Source: Metamycoplasma sp051549855
GTDB lineage: Bacteria; Bacillota_I; Bacilli_A; Mycoplasmatales; Metamycoplasmataceae
Direction of reading: 5' to 3'
Assembly: GCF_051549855.1 (NCBI RefSeq)
Contig: NZ_CP196080.1
Span: forward strand, 496,001 to 560,000
DNA length: 64,000 bases
Shown here: positions 56,907-64,000 of the stretch, piece after piece
Position numbering within the stretch: the stretch's first letter is position 1
Layout: every line of letters starts with the position of its first letter
Made by a program: the position numbers and the translations under genes
The notes under the pieces: generated by a model
Told to the model about the DNA's origin: nothing
The model's database searches: none
What the model saw: only the letters and a program-made list of their open reading frames with translations

Positions 56907-57725
56907 TTATTTAATAGTGAAATTGTGATTGGTGTTTGTTTGCAATTCTGTTGTTAGTGCTTGTTTAAGTTCGGCATTGTTTACTGTTAAACTCACTGGT
57001 GATTGATATTCTTGACCGTGGTCATTATCAAATGCAGTGATATCCATTTCATTTACTGATTCAGGAAGTACAACTTCTTTTAGTTCTGGGTTATTTCCGA
57101 ATGCATAACCTCTAATTTTTTGTACTCCATCAAGAGTTACGCTTTGTAAATTAGCACCGAAGAATGTACTATTTTCAATGATTTTTACTGAAGATGGAAT
57201 TTTTACTGTGGTTAGTTTTGTGTTCTCGAAGGCCTCTGAACCAATTTGAGTTAAGCTCTCAGGAAGTTGGATATTTTCAATACTTGTTCCTTCAAACGCA
57301 TTAGAACCGATTGATGATAGACTAGTTGCTTTTGAAAAATCGACATTTTTTAATGCACTGACATTATAGAAGGCTCTGTCACCAATTTTTTGTAATGAAG
57401 CTGGTAAGATAATATTTTCAATAACTGCTATTTTAACTTTAGAATTGTCAATAGTTCCATCTGCTTTTCTTTCTTCGCCATATGTTAGATTTGCTAAAGC
57501 AATGAAACTGAATCCTTGATTAGGAATTTCTTTAATGTCGGCTTGTGATAAATCTCAAGTTTTAGTTGAAGAATTATATTGATCTTGGTATTTTTGTCAT
57601 TGTGTTACTGCAAAAGAGTCATTAACTACCTGCGCTGTTTGCCCACAACTTAAAGCTACAATTGGTAAAGATAAAACACTCAATGATAACACTGAAGTTA
57701 GTAATAATTTCTTTGTTAATTTCAT
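56907..57725 (-). CDS. BspA-like leucine-rich-repeat lipoprotein
   Basis: 272 residues. Signal peptide with lipobox IVALSC (Cys about 26), so a membrane-anchored surface protein. From about residue 85 there are at least five LRR_5/BspA-type repeats, each with the pattern I-x-L-P-x-S-L-x-x-I-G-x-x-A-F: ILPASLQKIGDRAF, QLPESLTQIGSEAF, KIPSSVKIIENSTF, LDGVQKIRGYAF, VLPESVNEMDITAF. Such repeats in mycoplasma and trichomonad surface proteins take part in adhesion. TATAAT lies seven bp before ATG 57725. TGA-coded Trp occurs near residues 45 and 57. Confidence 0.88.
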
Positions 57726-57732
57726 AAAAACT

Positions 57733-57738
57733 ATTATA
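57733..57738 (-). promoter_or_regulatory. -10 box of the LRR lipoprotein gene
   Basis: TATAAT on the minus strand, seven bp before the ATG; no ribosome binding site, probable leaderless mRNA. Confidence 0.6.
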
Positions 57739-57783
57739 CCAAATACAAAACTTATATAATTTTTAATAAATTTGGAGGTTAGT

Positions 57784-59781
57784 ATGGAAAAAGAAGATAA
57801 AAAATTTGAACTTGTTGCTGCCTATCAACCAACAGGTGACCAACCGCAAGCAATTGAGCGCTTAGTTGAAAATTTAAACAATGGAGTTCAAGACCAAGTA
57901 TTGCTTGGGGTTACTGGATCGGGAAAAACTTTTACTATCGCTAACGTTATCGCTCGTGTTAATCGTCCGTGCTTAGTTTTGAGTCACAATAAGACATTAG
58001 CCAGTCAGTTATATAGTGAATTAAAAACATTTTTTCCAAACAACAGGGTGGAATATTTTATTTCATATTTTGATTACTACCGTCCTGAAGCGTACATACC
58101 AAGTAGAGATATTTTTATTGACAAAACTTCAAAAAATAACAAAGAAATTGAAGCAATGAGACACAGAACAGTTAATGCTTTAAGCTTAAGAAGAGACACA
58201 ATTGTTGTTGGGTCTGTTGCATCAATTTATGGTGCTTTCAATCCTAGTGAGTATCGTGAGTCATTTTTGCCAATTGAAGTTGGAATGAATTTTGATCGCC
58301 GTTTCTTCATGGTTAAACTTGTTCAAATGGGTTATTCAAGAAACCAATTAACACTCAACAGGGGTAATTTTTCACTCAAAGGAGACACATTTGAAATCGC
58401 TCCTTCTTGAACTGATGAATTCAATTTAAGAATAGAATTTTTTGATGATGAAATTGAAAAAATTGTCACTGTTGATCCTGTTAGCAGAATGGTATTAAAA
58501 AACATTCATGCTACTACCATTTTTCCTGCCACAGCCTACACTACTAAACCTGAAACAGTACAGAAAATAGTCAGTGAAATTAATGAAGAATTACAGCAAA
58601 GACTAAAAGAATTTGAACAGCAAGGTAAACTTCTTGAGTATCAAAGACTGAAAGAAAGAATCAATAATGACATGGATAGTTTGAGTGAATTCGGTTATGT
58701 TAGTGGGATTGAAAATTACTCAAGATACATTGATGGACGTGAGCCGGGACAAAAACCATACACATTATTAGATTATTTACCAAGTGATGCAATTATTTTT
58801 ATTGATGAAAGTCACATTATGCTTCCACAATTACACGGAATGTTTAATGGAGATCGTTCTAGAAAACAAACTCTTGTTGAATATGGTTTTCGTTTGCCAT
58901 CGGCACTAGATAATAGACCTTTGAAATTCCACGAATTTGAAGAATATCCTTTCCAAAAAGTTTATATTTCTGCTACACCAGGTGATTATGAAGTTGATAA
59001 GACAGAAGGTGAAGTTATTACACAATTTATTCGCCCAACTGGATTGCTGGACCCTATCATCGAAATACGACCAACCGAAAATCAAATGGAAAATATTTTT
59101 GATGAACTTAAGAAACAAAAAGAAAATAATGATCGCACTCTAATTCTTACAACAACCAAGAGAAACGCTGAAGAATTGAATAAGTTTTTAGTTTCAAAGG
59201 GCGTAAAGGCTGCTTACATTCACTCAGAATTTAACACTTTTGAAAGAAATACAATTTTAAGGAAACTACGTAAAGGAATTTATGACGTTGTTATTGGAAT
59301 TAATCTTTTACGTGAGGGAATTGACTTACCAGAAGTCAGTCTGATTTGTTTACTTGATGCAGATAAAAATGGTTTCATGCGTAATACAACAAGTTTGATT
59401 CAAATTGTTGGACGGGCAGCAAGAAATGATCATGGGAGAGTTATATTCTATGCTGACACAATGAGTAAAGCAATGGAAGAAACAATTCAAGACAACAAGG
59501 TAAAAAGAGAAATTCAGATCAAATATAATCAAAAACATAACATTGTTCCAAAAACTATTATTAAAGAAATTGTTGAACCAATCGAAAACGAAGAATTACT
59601 TGAAGAAGTTGAACAAATGGCACAAGAAGCGAAAAAATCAAAAGTTCCTGTTACTGAAAGAGAAAAACTTTTTGAAAAATTACGTCAGCAAATGCGTGAA
59701 GCTTCACAAGCACTTGATTTTGAAAGAGCTGCTAAATTAAGAGACATGATTTTAGAATTAGGTGGAGATTTAGAAAAATAG
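57784..59781 (+). CDS. uvrB: Excinuclease ABC subunit B
   Basis: 665 residues. DNA helicase-like damage verification subunit of nucleotide excision repair. ATG 57784 has GGAGG (57774-57778). Motifs: GVTGSGKTFT (Walker A), the beta-hairpin region YFDYYRPEAYIP, DESH (Walker B), RPTGLLDP, and helicase motif VI region GRAARN. The C-terminal UVR domain that contacts UvrC is present (QALDFERAAKLRD). Works with uvrA at 41664. Confidence 0.98.
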
Positions 59782-59807
59782 AAAGCTGTTGCAGCTTTCT
59801 ATTTTTT
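59780..59807. terminator. Terminator after uvrB
   Basis: AGAAAGCTG and CAGCTTTCT form a perfect nine-bp stem with a three-base loop and T run. The convergent lipoprotein gene ends in its 3' arm (59799). Confidence 0.85.
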
Positions 59808-60566
59808 GAACTCAATCTTTTTCGAATAAGAATATAAAACAACTGAACCTTCTTTTTGTTTAAGTTCTACTAACAATGTTGCTGTCTTGCTTTCATCATC
59901 AGTTTGAAGATTGTATGATGTTGAGTAAATATTTTTGTCATATGAATTTGTTTGTGGTTTAAAAGAAATAACACTTTGTTTCAATAGTGAACTAAAAACA
60001 TTTTTAGTATCAATTGAGTCAATGAAATCTTGGTATTTTGAGTCTTCTTTGAGTGTAAAAAGCAGTGTTTTTGAGTCATTTTTGAATGACTGGATAGCTT
60101 GGCTTCTTTCTTCTTCACTCAAGCCTTTTTTAACAAAAGAACCTACCTGTGTTATGTCTTTTTGTCCTTCTACATACTCTCCGGCAGTGTGAATAATTTT
60201 GACTCTTAATTTAAATTGTTTTGTGCTGTTATTGAATACTGGATTTATTTCTATTGTGTGTCCTGATGAAAGTTTATTAACATTGAACAATGTTACATTG
60301 ACTGATTTTGCAATTTCTTCATCTTTAAATACTTTTTTAATATCTTTGTTTACTTTTTTATATGTTTTTTCAAACAACGAACGAAATTCTTCAAAAGAAA
60401 GATTGTTGGTACTATTAACTTCAATTTTAAAACCTTTGAAAACTTCTTCTAATTGTGAAACATTTAAGTCATTTGTTTTGTTATCACAAGAAGTAACAAT
60501 CATTGGTGTTGCAAGAAATGCTGTTAAAACTAACGAACCGAAAATAAATTTAAGACTTTTTCTCAT
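59799..60566 (-). CDS. Lipoprotein coupled to the ZIP transporter
   Basis: 255 residues. Signal peptide with lipobox IVTSC (Cys27). The mature part is K/S/N-rich with no TGA codon and no recognised domain; it contains two similar-looking halves of alternating strand and helix but no clear repeat. Its ATG lies two bases after the ZIP stop, so it is translated together with that transporter and could be a metal-binding or accessory surface protein; that is inference. No His cluster is present. Confidence 0.8.
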   Translation of the reverse strand: MRKSLKFIFGSLVLTAFLATPMIVTSCDNKTNDLNVSQLEEVFKGFKIEVNSTNNLSFEEFRSLFEKTYKKVNKDIKKVFKDEEIAKSVNVTLFNVNKLSSGHTIEINPVFNNSTKQFKLRVKIIHTAGEYVEGQKDITQVGSFVKKGLSEEERSQAIQSFKNDSKTLLFTLKEDSKYQDFIDSIDTKNVFSSLLKQSVISFKPQTNSYDKNIYSTSYNLQTDDESKTATLLVELKQKEGSVVLYSYSKKIEFKK

Positions 60567-60568
60567 AC

Positions 60569-61579
60569 TTAGACCATTATGTATTTAAGATTTTTTGCTT
60601 GTTCGTAAATGATATCACCGCCTTGCAATGACACTGAACCATTGTGAGTGTGGAATGATAATAAAATGATTGAAAAAACAATACTTAAACTAAACGAAAT
60701 AAATGTTAGGTACACAACTTTGGGTTTGTCATTGCGTGCGTGAATAAATTCAGGAATTAGTTCAAAGACTGAAGTAAAAACAATTACTGCTCCAGCTAGA
60801 GTTTGTAATGCTGGTAATAATCAACCAGATTTTAGAAATAAGGGACCACTATAAGCACCAATAAACATCACTGGAATGATTAATAACATTGTGTAGAAAT
60901 TGTATAAAAGTGCTTTTCAACGAGTCTGTCCATATTGCAACTGTCTGTAATAAATAATTAAGGATTCAATTAGTATGTGAATATTAAAAGTAACTATTAA
61001 TGATATGTTTGGGTTGGTATAGTCGTCACTAGTGAATTGAAAAACGCTATATCCTAAAACTATACCGTCGATAATTCTGTGACTCAATAGCATGAAAATT
61101 GCTACTCAAGCTGCTCTTGGATTGTCTATATCAGTTAAAGAAATAAAGTGATCTGAGTGGTTGTGATCGGTGTGTGATTTATGAACTTCCTCTTTGCTTA
61201 ATTTAACCATAGCAAATCTTCAGCCTATTACTAGACCCAAACCGACAAATGAGCTTATTCCCATAATTAAAGCCATGTAAAGTTGTTCTTTTGCTGAACT
61301 GCCGCCGGTTAGACTTTTTCCTTGATCGCTCGAGTGAAATCAAGTTTCTAATCCTGTTGATGATTCTTTCATAAATCCTAGTGCCCCTATCATTAAAAAC
61401 ATTCCGGCACTAAATGCATATAAATAAATCATCTTAGAGCTTTTTACATTTTTTTTGACTAGTCCAACTAAAAATGAAATAATCATTGGTCCTAATAGCA
61501 ATATCAAAATGTAAAGAAGAAGGTTAACAAAAATTGTTAAACCATAATTATTGTTGAATGTTGACTGTGTAAAAAACAT
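60569..61579 (-). CDS. ZIP-family metal permease
   Basis: 336 residues, about eight membrane helices. The metal-pathway helices read LSHRIIDGIVLGYS and FNIHILIESLIIY, matching the H-x-x-x-D-G and H-x-x-x-E patterns of ZIP (zinc/iron) importers. A cytosolic His/Asp-rich loop (HKSHTDHNHSDH) lies before them, typical of ZIP proteins. Start ATG 61579 has AGGAAAGG upstream. It forms a two-gene operon with the lipoprotein at 59799. Zinc, manganese or iron could be the substrate. Confidence 0.85.
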
Positions 61580-61706
61580 TTTTTATTTACCTTTCCTTAT
61601 ATTTTTTTTGTCAAATACAGTCTGAAAATTTCCTAATTTTTTATAACCAATGTACTTTTTATTTTGTAAAATTTAAGATATTGTTTAATTATATAGGAAA
61701 AATAAC

Positions 61707-63377
61707 ATGACAAAATCCAAAAAATGATTTATTGCCGCTTTACTGACCGCCACTGTTCTAGCAAGTGTGTCAACTTTCGTAATTATTAAGGGTTTGAAGC
61801 AAGATTTTAGAGCTTCAGATTTTGACTCAAAAGTTGTGAGCCAAGAATTTTTGAAAAATTTCAATGACAAACAAGTCAAGATCTTTAACAACTATAAACC
61901 TTTCTTACATGACAACAAAACTGACAACTTGTTGCTTAATCGTTCTTACAATGTTCAGCAAACAAGAAAAAAGAGTATTAGTGATGCCGATGGTAATGAA
62001 ATAAAAGTTGTTAACGAGGCATACATAACAAAACAAAAACAACCTTCAAGCTATATGGATATTAATAACTTTTTTACTCAATACAACAAAGAAGATGTAA
62101 AAAATGTTACTAATTACGAGTCATGACTAAAAATTATTTTGCCTATCAAATACAATACTTACTATAATAGTGAAAATCTTGAAGTTTTTGCTGATATCCA
62201 AACAATAATTTTGAAAATCATAAGTGATCTTAATTCAAATTCATATTTTAATAGCGTGCTGCCAAAACAATTTATGAGTGGCATCTTTTATAAGTTTTCT
62301 TGAATTAGATCGCAAGCTTGAATAAAACAAGAATTACAAAAACAGTTTTTCAAAACCGTTTTACTTGCTTACTTGAATTTTTTCTATCTTGACATTAAGG
62401 ATATCGAAATTGACTGAAAAAACACTGAAGATCAATTAGTAAGCTTCAGTATTTCAAAGGTTTACGACACAAATGGTAAAAATATATTAAGAGACGAAAA
62501 TACTAAAAAAGTATTTTACATTCCAACATTTAGAGACTACAAAACTGATGCAATATTTGGGGTAGGACAAGATTTAGATGATTCCATGGATAATTTATTT
62601 AATGAATATTTAGTCAATCCTTTGCTAACATTTAACAAAAACATTTTTGGTTTTTATGACATTAATTACATTCTAAAATCTATTGATAGTTTAGAATTTT
62701 TCAGTGCTCGTTCATTTAATTATTGATTAAACAATTGAGGTGATCATTTCATTAATATTCCCGTTCCTGAATACAAAAAAAATGAAGATAAATCTTATCG
62801 CTTTGTTTCTAGTGAATTGACAAGTTACTATAACACTGACCAAATTCTTAAAATTAAAATCGAAGTAACAAAATTAGATGGTTCAAAAGTTTATTATTGA
62901 TGATTAAGCAGTGCATTTGACGATCATGGTCACAAAATGAAAGGTTTAATCAAAAATCTAAAAACTCTTCAAGAGTTAAAACAATACACCCCAGATCTTG
63001 AGCTTGTGGATAGCACAGACTTGTATGAATATGATTTGCAAAATATCGCTAAAGTTCCTGACTTTGAAGGAATAAGTGTTGTGGATTTTGCAAATAGCTC
63101 TTTATTTAAGGCTATCGCAATCTATAGCGTACAACAAGCGCACACAATGAAACAAAACATAAATGACTTAAGTTGAGATGACGAAACTAAAATTGTCGAA
63201 ACTTGACTAAACATAATCTCTTTACAGTATGCAATAGGAACTCAAAAAGGTGACATTCATACTGGAGTAAATCATTTAAAAGTTAAGAGTTTTGAAGAAA
63301 ACAATAGAGACTATAAACTAGTAGTTCAATTTGTTGATAAAAATGGAATCGTCCTTTTAGAAAAAGAAATTAATTAG
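61707..63377 (+). CDS. Membrane-anchored extracellular protein, unknown
   Basis: 556 residues. A basic start (MTKSKKW) and one hydrophobic helix (about 8-29) form an uncleaved signal anchor; there is no lipobox Cys. The remaining 525 residues are hydrophilic, rich in Y, N, D and K, and should be outside the cell. I recognise no domain. AGGAAA precedes ATG 61707. A lipoprotein gene starts nine bases after its stop, preceded by a ribosome binding site made by that stop region (TAGGAG), so the two form an operon. Confidence 0.75.
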
Positions 63378-63385
63378 GAGTTAAG

Positions 63386-64000
63386 ATGAAAATAAAGAAA
63401 TTTTTAACACTATTTTCTTTAGTTCCCCTTGCTGCATTTATACCTGTTTTAGCAATGAGTTGTGACAATGAAAATTCAAAGGAAGATAAAACAGAAATAG
63501 TAAATCAATTGACTGAAAATTATCGCTTGTTGAGTGAAGATTTAACAAAAATCAGTCAAATAAATACAAAATATCGCGCTCTTACGCAAAAGTTTGTAGA
63601 CTCATTCGATTCGTTAAGTAGAAGTATTGATGATCTCCAATTGACTGTAAAAGTTTCCGATTCAGATTTAATTCAAAAAGCAGACAATGTTAAAAGAAAA
63701 TATTTTCTAAGAGTTAATCTTTCTGATAATGGTACAAAACTTGCTGAAATTAAATCAAGTGAAATGTTTTCAAAAATGTACTACGTAAATCAAGAATCTC
63801 AAAGCACGCTAGTATTGACTGAAGATAAAATAAATAGCTTACTTATTAATCAAAGTTCGTTTAAGCAAAACAATGAATTATCACAAGCACTATTGAATCT
63901 AAGGCTTCTATTTACAGCACAACAAAACAAACAAGATACAAGCGGATACTCATCAAGCGAAGAATCTCTAAAACGAATAAATGAATACGTAAAAACTAAT
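63386..64000 (+). CDS. Lipoprotein, 3' end beyond window
   Basis: At least 205 residues, open to the window edge. Signal peptide with lipobox LAMSC (Cys26), then a polar, coiled-coil-prone region (residues 30-75) and an unassigned mixed region. TAGGAG at 63375-63380 is the ribosome binding site. It is probably co-transcribed with the anchored protein before it, and both may be surface proteins. No family recognised. Confidence 0.8.
   Translation, partial: MKIKKFLTLFSLVPLAAFIPVLAMSCDNENSKEDKTEIVNQLTENYRLLSEDLTKISQINTKYRALTQKFVDSFDSLSRSIDDLQLTVKVSDSDLIQKADNVKRKYFLRVNLSDNGTKLAEIKSSEMFSKMYYVNQESQSTLVLTEDKINSLLINQSSFKQNNELSQALLNLRLLFTAQQNKQDTSGYSSSEESLKRINEYVKTN

Noticed and set aside
1239..63377. 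Many adjacent same-frame fragments that look like broken genes
   Set aside because: All breaks I examined are TGA codons at Trp positions; with the mycoplasma code the genes are complete.
1..64000. CRISPR array, tRNA or insertion sequence
   Set aside because: I found no regularly spaced direct repeats, no cloverleaf with CCA-type acceptor and no transposase motif.

Overview
The window comes from a wall-less mollicute, most likely of the Mycoplasmopsis/Metamycoplasma (M. hominis) group. It is very AT-rich. UGA is read as tryptophan throughout: almost every long gene joins up only if in-frame TGA is translated, for example polC, uvrA, dnaE and ezrA. Lipoproteins carry classical S-C lipoboxes, and no peptidoglycan genes are present. 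I cannot name the species from the sequence alone. I saw no tRNA, rRNA, CRISPR array, insertion sequence or phage module, and no gene-free stretch longer than 300 bp.

Layout. 1-1204: three tandem two-helix membrane proteins (first one cut by the window edge). 1239-9303 (minus): an orphan MIP-type serine protease lipoprotein, an ECF transporter S component, two leucyl aminopeptidases, asnA, then fmt/ung. 9370-10845: lysS. 11098-15363 (plus): an ABC-F protein and two C1B peptidases (pepC). 15396-18048 (minus): alpha/beta hydrolase, lplA and a Cof-type phosphatase. 18154-26350 (plus): Ca2+-type P-ATPase, a heterodimeric ABC exporter and a degenerate phosphohexomutase homologue. 26531-36836 (minus): gap, a DnaI-like and a DnaB-like protein, coaE, the polA-type 5'-3' exonuclease, dnaE, thiI and ezrA, an order resembling the Bacillus dnaE/polA/coaE/gapB/dnaB/dnaI and rpsD/ezrA/thiI neighbourhoods. 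37082-46397: rpsD, adh, a small membrane protein, an RNase H-like protein, a MATE transporter, uvrA, lgt and trxB. 46464-54850 (minus): polC, cdsA, frr and pyrH (again Bacillus order), then ylxM, ftsY and a small membrane protein. 54945-64000: a second MATE protein, a VapD-like protein, an LRR lipoprotein, uvrB, a ZIP transporter coupled to a lipoprotein, and two surface proteins.

Taken together the genes cover DNA replication and repair (polC, dnaE, exonuclease, dnaB/dnaI-like, uvrA, uvrB, ung), peptide salvage (MIP protease, pepA x2, pepC x2) feeding amino-acid use (asnA, lysS), lipoprotein maturation (lgt) and transport. A recurring theme is catalytic decay inside retained folds: a phosphohexomutase without its active-site loops, a helicase loader without a P-loop, a VapD without its catalytic aspartates, and an ABC-F protein with one dead ATP site. 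Many genes appear leaderless, with a TATAAT-like box 7-11 bp before the start codon, while others have strong Shine-Dalgarno sites.
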